DNA of 64,000 bases from Phocoena phocoena (Eukaryota > Chordata > Mammalia > Artiodactyla > Phocoenidae). The notes beneath the pieces are model-generated. The model made no database searches. It saw nothing but the letters and a program-made list of their open reading frames with translations, and had not been told where the DNA came from. Location: NCBI RefSeq assembly GCF_963924675.1, contig NC_089238.1, positions 43,728,879-43,792,878 on the forward strand, written 5' to 3'. Of the stretch, positions 54,701 to 64,000 are shown piece by piece (position 1 is the first letter of the stretch; each line of letters begins with the position of its first letter). Made by a program: the position numbers and the translations under genes.

Positions 54701-56482
54701 TACTTGCATTTGTCATTAAAATGGTTGCCTGCTCTTAGCCTGGCCCATTTCTGTAGTGCTTGGGCCTGTTGTAATTAACCAGGAGAGGGGCGTTACTGTA
54801 AAAATACAACGTGAAGGCAGATTCCACTACAGTGAACTTCAGAGGGCTCTCGAAATGTTCTGGTATGAGATTCTGGTTGTAATGGTGGTTGTTAGAAATC
54901 ACAGCAGAGCTCAGAACTACCATCCTCTGTCTGGGTTCGAAGCTGTGGTCAGGGAAATGGAGACCTAGTTTTAATAGAATCCAGATAAGGGAATTCCTTT
55001 GCAGGAGCTAATCTCAGTCAAATATTAAAAGGTTCCTGTTCTGTCCAAAGCAGTGTCCTGAGTCCTTCGACTGCTCAAATTGAGGAAAAAACACACAGAA
55101 GCTAAGATTGAGTCAGACTGCCCCAAGGGAGAGACCCAGGCAAAAATCTTGGCTCGTTGGCAAGCCACTCTCAAAATCCAGATTAAGGAGGAAAACTACA
55201 AAATCAACAACTGTCAGATTTCTTTTCTATACGATTTAAAGTTGGCTGCCAGATTGTCCTCTTTGAACATGTGCGAACTGACAGTCAGATGTTAGAGGGT
55301 TGTTTTGTTTTGTTTTGTTTTTAGCTAATAAAGTAAATGACTCTTACACGGACAGGAACTGGGGAATTGACAGCAGTATCGTACTGAAGCTTCAGAAGCA
55401 GTGAGACAACCTGAATGCTTTTTTCTGGTTTTCATTCTTTGGGGCAGGGGACAGGATGGTGAGGACAAGGCAGTGAGTGGTCTAGCAGTGACGGGCGTGT
55501 TTCTAGAGAATTCTTTGCCTAAGGAAGGTGGCTTGGCTTACTTGTCACTTTTAAAGGTGATTTTTCGTCAGATGTTTCTGCCCTTCTTTCACCCTTAATT
55601 CCTGGAATTTCTTGCTTTTGCAAGCGTAAGGGTGTGAATAAAAATAGGGAAAGAGACGTAGAAAGTTTGCTAAGTGGCAAATTTGACTTCATTTCAGAAT
55701 AAGACTTCTGTGCTGTTGGTTTTAATCCCGGACAGGGCCTCTTAGCAAAATGCCTGGGCTTAATCTGTCTTTTGGGTGAGCCCTTCTCCCTTCCCACAGG
55801 AGGGTCACCATGCAGTCTTGTCAACACGAGGATTAATGCACGGGAGGTTTTGATGTGTACCCCTCCAGAGAGGCCTTAGCTGGCCTCCTGGGGGTGGGGG
55901 GGTGTCTTAGGTGATTCAGCTGCTCATTCTTTGAATTTTGGTATTAACACATGTGCCGCCTCCAAGATTTTTCCATCCTCTTCCCTCCCTGAAGTCAGTC
56001 TGAGGCTTCCAAGGAAGGGAGGAGTGGGGTATGCAAAACATGTGCTCCCTTCCCACCCGCTGCCCCTTCTGGCTGCTGCAGGTTTGGGACTGAAGCCATC
56101 AAACCCCCCTTGCAGGCTGCTTCTCGTGAAGATGGGGAAACCCCCGAGCCGTCGCTCCTATTCTGCTAATCACATAATGGCCTTAAAGGCTTTCTTACAT
56201 GATTATCTTGTCTTTAATTTTAAGTGGGTCTTTTGGGGCAACAGTTGGGAGTTTGTGGAGTATCTTCTGTCATCTGTAGGCAGACTCTGAACCGGGAAAA
56301 CTGGCTCCATCGGACGCTGTGAAAAGACGGTGGAATTTTCATCTGCCGCCGATTTCACGCACTGTCCTGAAAGTGATTTCGGCCACAAACCTTTGATCTG
56401 AGAGTGAAACTTGCCCCGCCTCGTGTGCTTCTGGAGGCAGGAGTTGGTGACTGCTCAGACCTCCTACTCTTTGTGTGAGTGA

Positions 56483-56487
<5 letters not shown>
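51781..56487. other. Mostly unique sequence (presumed intron)
   Basis: A possible L2/MIR tail occurs near 52480-52550 (TTGCCTGGCACAGTGGTGCA). Open frames up to 119 codons have no domain. 53540-54260 contains several AT-rich repeat-free stretches. No lineage-specific transposon seen. Confidence 0.45.

Positions 56488-56525
<38 letters not shown>
56488..56525. repeat. (GT)18 microsatellite
   Basis: Uninterrupted GT, preceded by GTGAGTGAGTGA. Confidence 0.95.
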
Positions 56526-56526
<1 letters not shown>

Positions 56527-57939
56527 TGGGGGTGAGTTAGCCAAAGAGAAGGGCTGAACTGCTTGTGGGTCTTTGGTGGTGGGCAAAAAAGCAACTTTGC
56601 TGGGTTCTTGGTTGTGCCTGATATTATCCAGGAATGTGACTGGAGAAAAATTCTTCAGGGAGTCTATTGGTTGAGCTAGATTTTGAATGAGAACTGTTGC
56701 CCTTGCACATCCCTGTTGTAGGCTCTGCATTTCCATATGAAAATTCCAGTTCACAGCCAGCTCTCTGTCTTCTTTGAGTCTCCTTAGTGGAGAGGCCAGA
56801 GTCAGATGAGCTGAATGAAGACAAGGGGGCTTAATTCGATACTTGAGTTCAGGCCTCATCCGCCCCCCCTCCAAAGTCATATATATCCCTGTTCAGATAT
56901 GAAGTCTCGATTCAGTATGTAAAAAGCTCTTTTCAAGAGTTTAAACTCCTGTAAGCCTATAAAAAGTACATGTGTATAGCCATCAGCTTACTTGCTTTCC
57001 ACAATTACGGTTTCTGAGCGGCCTACTTTGGACGGCTTTTCTCTTCCTGACACGTTTGTCCAGTGAGAATATGCTGAAGAACGCGTGTGTGTCTTTTTTC
57101 TCCTCCTCAGCAACTTTCCTGTCTTTTTTTTTTTTTTTTTTTTCTTTTAAACAGTTTTTCTTAACTGCTCAAGAAACAATGTAAGCCTCTTCCACCATTT
57201 CAGGCCCTCTTCCTAAAATGCTCTTTGGCTCAGGGCCTTGGTTCTTAATGTGCATTTGGCTGGTAGGGGGAGTGGTTTTTGCTTTCCCTGTAACATTGCC
57301 GTGTTTCCCCGTGCAACATCTGTGTCGTTGCTAAAGCGTCAACTTGTGGACGCTTAAAGAAGAGGCCCGTGGATTCAGTGTGTGTTAGAAGGCTGATGTC
57401 ACTGCAAGAGCAGCTGCTTTCAAACCGCTCTTAAAACGTAGTTGCAGGTAAAGGATGGCAGGGGTGAAAATTCCAGGGGTTCCCCTACTTTTTCAAAGAG
57501 GAGGTGAAGCTGGTTTTTCCTGCAACAGTTGTGAAACCAGAGGTAGAGGTATCTTGGGGAAAGCAGAGAACTTTTACACCTTTTGGGAAAGGGCTGTCAG
57601 TTTATTTTTCGCTTGCTGGGGAATCTCGTGTTTGTCCAGACATTGGAGATATTGTCTGATGAAGGAAATCCCGGTGCAAACTCCTAAGTGTCTGATTGGA
57701 GGAGGTGCGACCTTGCTCATTGGTGAAAGAAATGAGATAATTACAAAATACAGCAGGGTAGGGTTCAGGTCAGGATCAGAGTGCCGCTCATGAGTCAGCC
57801 CTTGAAATGGGGGTGCTGGTGTCCACACTCTGTTGTCCTGGGAGAAGCAGAGATGAATCAAATGAGCCTGCTTTTTGGGAATTCTGTTCTCCACTCTGCT
57901 CCAGTCTGGGACCCCTCTGCTGGGGTCGTAGGCGTAGGG
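56526..57939. other. Unique sequence (presumed intron)
   Basis: T-run of about 20 at 57126-57143. Pyrimidine tracts with AG such as CTTTTTTCTCCTCCTCAGCA at 57092 look like acceptors, but no matching exon was identified. Confidence 0.45.
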
Positions 57940-58110
57940 CCTGGCTCTGTTCCAGCCTGACGGAGTGACTGTGGACCCACCATGCAACCTCTCTGAGCCT
58001 TATTACTTCCTTTCTCTGTAAAATGGGCGAAATGGGCACCTCACACCTAAAAGTGGGAATGAAATGAAATAGAAAACAAGTCTTCCCGGTGCATATTCGG
58101 TAGCCTCTCT
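57940..58110 (+). repeat. MIR SINE relic, sense
   Basis: CCATGCAACCTCTCTGAGCC, TTATTACTTCCTTTCTCTGT, AAAATGGGCGAAATGGGCAC and TTCGGTAGCCTCTCTACAAA follow the MIR order. Confidence 0.75.
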
Positions 58111-58429
58111 ACAAATGTTAGTTCCCATCCGCATGTCCTTTCCTTTCTGTTTCTTTTGTTCCCGCCGACGGCCCTGGCTCCCTTGTTTCCCAGCACCCTG
58201 GAAGAAAGAAACTAAAAGGTCCAGTGTTTCTTCTGTTCTTCCCTTAGGGGCTGGGAATACAGCCAACTCTTTTTGACATCCTGCAACTGCCATCAGGAGT
58301 GAAAGGGTCTGAAATTGACACAGTGTCCCCATCCTCCCCAGCCCTCCCCTCACATGCCCCCCTTTCGCCCCCCCCCCACCGCCCCCCAAGCTGGCAGGCG
58401 GCCTTCGAAGTGAGCAGCCCACTCAATGA

Positions 58430-58580
58430 CCCACCTAGAGAGGCCTTCCCGGGCTGGCTTGTATATGCTAATAGGCCTGACTTGTCCTGGCTTGTTTGTC
58501 GTGATTTGTGGAGGCATTTATATGCAAATACTATCAACTTGCTGAGTTAATTATCATTTGCCCTCCCCCTACCCCCCCCC
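58430..58580. promoter_or_regulatory. Candidate enhancer with two octamer-type sites
   Basis: A variant octamer ATGCTAAT (58465-58472) and a perfect octamer ATGCAAAT (58522-58529) are 57 bp apart. GTTAATTATC lies downstream (58546-58555). ATGCAAAT is the canonical POU-factor site. The block is repeat-free and sits between C-rich tracts. Confidence 0.45.
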
Positions 58581-59204
58581 CGACCTTCCTGCACAGCCTC
58601 CCAGCCTGGCTCCGCGAAAGGGGCTGTTCACATTCATCCCGGAGCTCTTCCTGTCTTGGCCTCCTCCGTCCGCTGCCCTGTCCCCTTCCTGTCCCTGCAG
58701 GCCCGCTCACAGCTCCCTCACTGCTCTGACGCCCGGCGCAGGAACCTCTGTGGTCTGGGCTGGGGAAATGGACATGCCAGTGGCTTGCCCAATTCGGAGC
58801 CTCCGCGAGAGGCGTCACCCTGCATGCAGTGCGGGGTCAGGCTCACGTTGCACGGAGCTTTTAAACCCCATTTTCTACCGAGTAGACTGAAACACAGCTG
58901 CCCAGACCCTTCAGCCCTTGAAACTCAGTCCTCAGTCTGGTGAGAAAGTGAATATAGTTTTAACATTATTATCATTACTTTCATTTTCCCACATCGTGAA
59001 TACCACTGAGACCTGTTCCCAATCCTGAGCCCTGCAGAGAAGCCATTTGGCAAAGGGATGCCCCCCTCCAGCCCCCCGCTCCTGGAAATCTGAGTATTTA
59101 AAGGTATGGTTTCGTGGACCTCATCTAGTCCTTGCCCGGTTGTGTGTGGGCACGGTTGATATTTGGGTTTGATAATTTTTTGTTGGGGGGTGTTCCTCAC
59201 TTCT
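58581..59204. other. Unique sequence (presumed intron)
   Basis: A possible degraded MIR in antisense near 58750-58910 (AACCCCATTTTCTACCGAGT). No gene recognised. Confidence 0.4.
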
Positions 59205-59335
59205 TCAGGTCAGAGGCCAGCAGTGCCCCCCTGCCCACCAACTCCCAATCACAAATGTCTCCCGGAATTGCCACTGTCTCCTGGGGAGGCAGCATTGCCC
59301 ACCACCACCCCCAGTTGAGAACCACTGGGATAGAC
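59205..59335 (-). mobile_element. MER5A-type hAT relic, antisense, partial
   Basis: CACAAATGTCTCCCGGAATT, GCCACTGTCTCCTGGGGAGG and CCCCCAGTTGAGAACCACTGG (core GTTGAGAACCACTG) match one end of MER5A in antisense. Confidence 0.75.
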
Positions 59336-59555
59336 ATTGCATTTGCTTCTCTTGGATAAAAAGAGGGCAGATTCCTCCCACCTCCAAGTTAGACATACTT
59401 GTCAGGCATCCTCTGAGATAGTGATTTGACATAGCTGATATCAGATGTTGCCATTTGCTTAATTTTATGGTCTTTTTAGCATCTAAAAATTAAGACTCTT
59501 TCCTTTTAGGGCATGGTCATGGGCTGGTGTTTGAGGTTGTAACATTTTCATCCCC

Positions 59556-59844
59556 TGGGGGACCAGCCCATAGAAATAGAACCCATATGTAATTGTACAC
59601 TTTCCAGGCATCACGTTACTAAAAAGTAAAAAGATACAGGCAGAATGAAGCTTAAAATGTCTTTTTTTGCACAACCCACAGTATCCCCACAACATTCTCA
59701 GCTCAGCAGTTGGGACTCACCGTTTCCAGAGCTCAGGAGCAGTGTATGGGCAGTGGCTGCCATACTGGACAGCTCAGCCCTATCTAGGACCATTCTGGTG
59801 GTTGCCACCATATTGGACAGCTCAACAAAATCTAGGATGATTCA
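59556..59844 (+). mobile_element. hAT-type relic with tandemly duplicated 3' end
   Basis: CAGCCCATAGAAATAGAACC, CATATGTAATTGTACACTTT, ACTAAAAAGTAAAAAGATAC and AACCCACAGTATCC match, in order, the element at 62.54 kb. The terminal segment is present twice in tandem: 59751-59796 (GTGGCTGCCATACTGGACAG...) and 59797-59844 (GTGGTTGCCACCATATTGGA...). It is a non-autonomous DNA transposon relic with the same terminal word GGCTACCATATTGGA as the copy at 3.2 kb. A 183-codon frame running through it is not a gene. Confidence 0.65.
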
Positions 59845-62535
59845 TGCCCTTTCCAGCTGTGGGATCAAACCATTTTCTACAGTTCCTGAGTCTGGGAGAA
59901 AGTTTTTTTCTTTCCTTAAAAAAAAAAAAAGGCTTTGTGTTTATTCTCTGCAGTGTAGGGCCTTGGCTGCGCAGATGCAGCTGTGTGGAGTGGAGGCCGA
60001 GGGAGCGGGGCCTCTAATCTCTAGGGAAGCTCCCCCCGGCCTCCGTGGGGGAGCACCCTGGGCTGGGCCTGGGAGGAGGATAAATAATTCCGAGGGCTCA
60101 GTGTGCTCTCTCACACCGCACAAACTAATGGTTCGGGTTAATTTTGTGTACAAGGTCCCTTTTGTTGGAGAAGGGGGTGAAAGTCCGCAGCTGTGACCGG
60201 AAACAGGGGAAGGGCCTACTGGGATGACCTTGTTTCGGAAAGTCTAAATGGAACACTAATGGCAGAGATCTAAGACGGGTGATGTATGTGTGTGTTTGAC
60301 TGGGCCTAAAGATAAGGTGAAGAGTATTTTAAAAGTTACTTTTAGTGCAACCTCCCAGATAACCATAGGTGGGAGGCCAGTTACAATTTATGGCGAGCTG
60401 GTAGTCAGGCCTGTGCCTTGGCCTCATTTTATCTTTTGAGTCCAGGCTCTGTAGCTTAACTGGTGGCGCTCTGTTTGTTTATTTTATCTTTTTTTTGGAC
60501 GGGGGAGGGCAGTGGGGGCTGGTCAGGTTTTGCAGTGAAGCTTAGTGGCATTTTTTAATGCACAGAGAGCCGTTCATATTTCTGCTCCTGGGTGCGTTGG
60601 GACGTGTCACTCCTTGTTGTCCCTAATAATAACGTCCCCTGGGCGTTGCACTGTAGAGTTTCCAGTAGCCCGGAGTGCAGGCCCACCCCTTACACGGTGA
60701 CACAAGCCTGCCCAAGATGTGACCAGGGCAGGAGGTGTGGAGTCCTTAATATAGCCCCGAGCCCCAGGTTTCTTTCATCTCTGAGGTCAGTCAGCCTTTT
60801 CCTGTTGCCTCCAGAGTTACTGGGCCGGCGTCACTGGGCCGGCCAGCACACCCCGGCACGCTTTGCTAGTGAACAGGGTGGCTTTGGGTGGCGAGTTCCT
60901 GGCCGTTTCTGGACAGCAGGTGCTCCAGGGGTATCTTCCGACACCCGATGGGATCCCTGCACTGAGCCATTCCCTCAACGCTCCCTTTCTTAGAACTTAA
61001 AGAGATCCCAAAGTTTACGGAGTCCCCACGGCTGGATGCTCTCCTTTCTACCCCAGTATCCCAAGGAAGGACCTTGCAAACTGCTCCCAAGCTTTGTTCT
61101 TGGAAAATGTATGATCTTGAGCTCGCGGGGACTGTGCTCCCCACGACGCATTTTATGATCGGGTTGCAGCATTTGCAGAAAAATCTTGCTTATTTCTTAT
61201 TTGCACTTTGACTAGGTACAGATTTCTTTGGGGGGGTTCTTTCCTGAGGGGCGACAAGGATAATATAGGAAGTTCTTCTGAGTTTTGGACCTATCTACAA
61301 AAATAACCTCTCGATTGGTAGATTGGAGTAGGTTTGTGGATAACTTTTTTTTGTTTTCTGAGGGCGGGTGATGCGGTCTAAGGTTCCTTCAGACTTTTCA
61401 TGTTACCAGTCCCGTAAGCCACTGCCATCTGCTCTAAAATTTTTATTTTTTCATTTTAAATCCTTAAAGACAAAGGGACCTGGAAGCTCAGACCTGTCCT
61501 GCCACATTCCTGAGTAATTTGGTTTTGATTAACCCCAGGAGAAAAGTTGGTTTCTCCTAGCGACCGAGGGGATCAAAGCACCAGGAGGGGCAGTTCTAAT
61601 ACACGCCGTCCCCCTCCCCTTCTCACTCCCTCTCCCTGGGCGTTTCAACCTTCCCCCTCTTTAGAAAGCTTGAGCAGCAGTTATTTCCACTTTCTGACTC
61701 TCAGAGAAGTGGAAGTGTGTCACAGAGCTTTGGATGGACAGACCGGGGAGAAATAGCCCCCCCCATTCCTTTCTTCCTAAACTCCTTTTCCCCCCACAAA
61801 GCTGCAAAGCACATTCCTGCACTAATCCTGCTGCTGGAGGAATGCAAATGGCTGTAATTGTGTGCCCCGGGATGGGCCTTCCGCATCTGTGCAGCTTTTC
61901 TTCTTTGAGGAGGTGGCTAAAAAGTTCATTTACATGGAAAATGAGACTGGCCTGTGATCCCTTGTGGTAGGATGGGCACCGTCTCATAGGAGAGGGGCCA
62001 TGTCTGTGTCCTCTGCCCCTTGCTCCCCTTCCCTTCCCATTTTATAGTGTGTGTATGTGAGGCTGGGGTTGCGGCTGGGTACCAGCCTCCTGCTGGGCAT
62101 ATTTTATGGGAAGGGCAGTTACAAGACAGAACTCTGCTCTCCATAGTGAGAAATCCAGCTGGAGAAGGAGGCAAGCCTTGTATTAAACCACAATAAACAA
62201 CTTTGTATTATTTTTCAAATCAGATGATTGGTCTCAGACGTAATTGATAACATTTTGAAAGAGGGTGTGTCACTCCACTGGCCTTGTCCAGCTTCTGATG
62301 CACGTCTGACCTTCTACCTCCCCCTCCCCCCGAGCCATTGCCAAATTGCAAGTGTTAGGTGATTTGGATACTAAGATTTTTCAGCACAATTACAGTTAGA
62401 CTCACTTGGGAGTCTGTACGTTGTAGCTTTAGGGGGGTGACGTTCAAAATCGACAGGATAATTCTGTCTCAGTCCTATTCAAGAACACTTCACTCCTGGC
62501 TGAGTTTGAAGTTGAAAGACAGACTGAGTTTCTCG
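59845..62535. other. Unique sequence (presumed intron)
   Basis: An A-run lies at 59919-59931. A TTTATTCTCTGCAG acceptor-like word occurs at 59940-59953, followed by a G+C-rich 100-bp stretch without a matching donor. No gene is called. 61300-62340 is ordinary unique DNA. Confidence 0.45.
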
Positions 62536-62850
62536 AATAGCACCATCCAATAGAAATACAGTACAGGAGTTACACGTATAATGTAAATTTTTCTAGTATA
62601 CACATTAAAAATATTAAAAAGAAACGGGTGACATTAATTTTATTTATATTTTCTGTAGCCCAACTATATCTGAAAGGTTATCATTTTAACATGTAATCAA
62701 TATAAAGAAAACGATGGATGAGACGTTTCGCATCCTTAAAAAGAATCCCACGTGTATTTTATACTTAAAACATATCTCCTTTCGGACTAGCCCCCTTTCC
62801 TCGCCTCAGTATTCCTGAGGGGCTAGTGGCTGCCTGTCGACAGGGCAGGG
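62536..62850 (+). mobile_element. hAT-type DNA transposon relic (MER33-like, name tentative)
   Basis: AATAGCACCATCCAATAGAA at the start, TTTTCTAGTATACACATTA, AAAAAGAAACGGGTGACATT, TAATTTTATTTATATTTTCT, AACATGTAATCAATATAAAG, CACGTGTATTTTATACTTAA and a degenerate GGGGCTAGTGGCTGCCTGTC end. The order matches a widespread old mammalian non-autonomous hAT element whose ends read CTGTCCAATAGAA and TATTGGACAG. Confidence 0.65.
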
Positions 62851-64000
62851 CTGGCATTTCAGGATGCTGCCCTGAGCTCTTCCGAGGCGTTCGACTGATG
62901 GAGACGAGTCACCCACCGTCTCTTGTGACCAGCTGCTTCCATTTACTGGGGTTCAGGGGTACAGGCTGCATCTACACAGTTTCTTCTGTAAAAATCGCCC
63001 AAGTCTGCTGACGTCCTTATGGGATTGTTAGGAGGCAAAAAATGAGATGCTGCTGTGTAAGTGTTTTTTAAACTGTTTCTTGACACGCAGGTGGGAGGAG
63101 GAAGCATCCACCTGGCTTTGAGGCCATTCCAAACAAAGAACAGCACGGTGGCAGCAGTGGTCCCAACCCTGTGGGAGAGGGCAGGGCAGCCTTCATTCGT
63201 GTGAGTTCTGGTGGGTTTGTTACAACAGTCTCATTGCTTTATGCGTCAGCCCTTGCTTTTTTGTGCCCTCAGAGTGGCACGGCTGCAGGGAGCTTCTGGA
63301 AACCATCCGTTCCACCCTGTCCGTGGTGGCTTACTAGTCTGTGGTGGGACGGGGACCTTGGACGTGTGGGTAATCAGTGCACTGTCCTGTCTGGCATCAC
63401 ACAGGCTTCCTGGTTGGTTGACCTGGGCCGACGTGGTGTGTTGCTTGGAGAGGCCTGTCTTTCGGAGGCTCCCGTGCTGCCTAGGCGCTGTTGTTGCTGG
63501 TCCCCGATCCCAACGAAAGACCCCTTCTCTTCTTCCCTTACTGTTTATTCGAATTTCTGATTTTTCACATCTTGATGCCACACAGTGGAGCCCTCTTTCA
63601 CTCTCCAGGGCCAGTGGTCTTCTCTAGTTGGAGGTGGAGAAAGAGGGAGGCAAAGGGTGATAAGGAAAAATCAGAAACCGCCTTGCACATGAGGATAAGC
63701 GAAGGGATATGACAGAGGCAAGAAGTCCCACCCTAGACTTTTTTTTTTTTAAGGCTGTTCGTACGTTTCTCTTGTTCGCTCCTGAAGAGACTTCTCAAAG
63801 TTGGAGGGCTTAAGTCCTACTGACATTACAGCCCTGATGAGTAAAACAGCAAGGATGGCTTTCCCCTGGCTTCTGCTGGCAGAGAGAGCAGCTGTAAACC
63901 TGTCCCACAGAGGATGCACCTTCTCGCTGAGCGGCGGCTAAGTGCTGGGGTTTTCTCACTATTGATCTCAGCGTTCCTTAGTCGATGCATGTGATAAGAA
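62851..64000. other. Unique sequence to the window edge
   Basis: Open frames up to 138 codons at 63171-63627 on overlapping frames have no domain. T-run near 63740-63750. Nothing else recognised. Confidence 0.45.

Noticed and set aside
59940..60060. Acceptor-like TTTATTCTCTGCAG followed by a G+C-rich stretch, as a possible exon
   Set aside because: No convincing donor ends it and the candidate frame is shared with transposon-derived sequence upstream.
59645..60196. 183-codon plus-strand open frame
   Set aside because: Its first half is the hAT-type relic with the tandem duplicated end. It then crosses an A-run (a lysine string) and unique DNA.
60445..60480. tRNA-like A box (TAGCTTAACTGG) suggesting a tRNA gene
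   Set aside because: No B box, no cloverleaf and no terminator at the right distance follow it.
1..64000. CRISPR array, prophage, operon or toxin-antitoxin system
   Set aside because: The window is mammalian nuclear DNA by its SINE and LINE content. No regularly spaced repeats or bacterial gene structure were seen.

Overview
This is nuclear DNA of a mammal, and almost certainly of a cetacean. Three copies of a tRNA-derived SINE in antisense orientation (about 1156-1364, 4771-4983, 7813-8020) carry the oligo-T/GCGGTACRCGGGCCTCTCACTG start and CCACCAGGGAAGCCC end that I recognise as the CHR-2 type of whales and dolphins. Two sense copies of the related older CHR-1 type (7059-7430, 22111-22385) and several 5'-truncated cetartiodactyl-type L1 copies fit this. 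There is no prokaryotic gene organisation, no tRNA or rRNA gene and no CRISPR array. I could not recognise a single intact protein-coding gene.

Layout. 1-22.6 kb is a repeat-rich flank: SINEs, L1s, an L1 inside a MER5A-type relic, a SINE inside a MER20-type relic, L2 and MIR fossils, and two hairpin-forming inverted repeats near 11.8-12.0 kb. It also holds blocks at 13.1-13.5 and 14.5-14.7 kb that read like conserved non-coding DNA. 22.6-32.8 kb is mostly unique sequence with old MIR/L2 remnants. 32.8-36.5 kb has two CpG-dense patches. 36.5-40.4 kb is AT-rich unique DNA ending in simple repeats. 40.49-41.87 kb is a strong CpG island with GCC/TCC repeats and a good splice donor (GTAAGT at 40992), best read as the promoter and 5' exon of a gene transcribed rightward. 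42-50.9 kb looks like its first intron, with several conserved-looking AT-rich blocks. 50.95-51.78 kb is a second CpG island containing an ATG in a near-ideal Kozak context (51513) and two good donors, best read as an alternative promoter/first exon. 52-64 kb is further presumed intron with an octamer-containing block (58.43-58.58 kb) and old hAT-type transposon relics.

Interpretation. A G+C-rich, GCC-repeat first exon, a second CpG island 10 kb downstream, homeodomain-type TAATTA palindromes upstream, and absence of recognised lineage-specific SINE/L1 insertions from 22.6 kb to the end together resemble the 5' end of a developmental regulator gene with a long regulatory first intron. The gene's identity cannot be read from this window and no symbol is offered. 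Most open reading frames, including the long ones over the CpG islands, are composition artefacts. The only recognisable protein remnants are C-terminal pieces of L1 ORF2.
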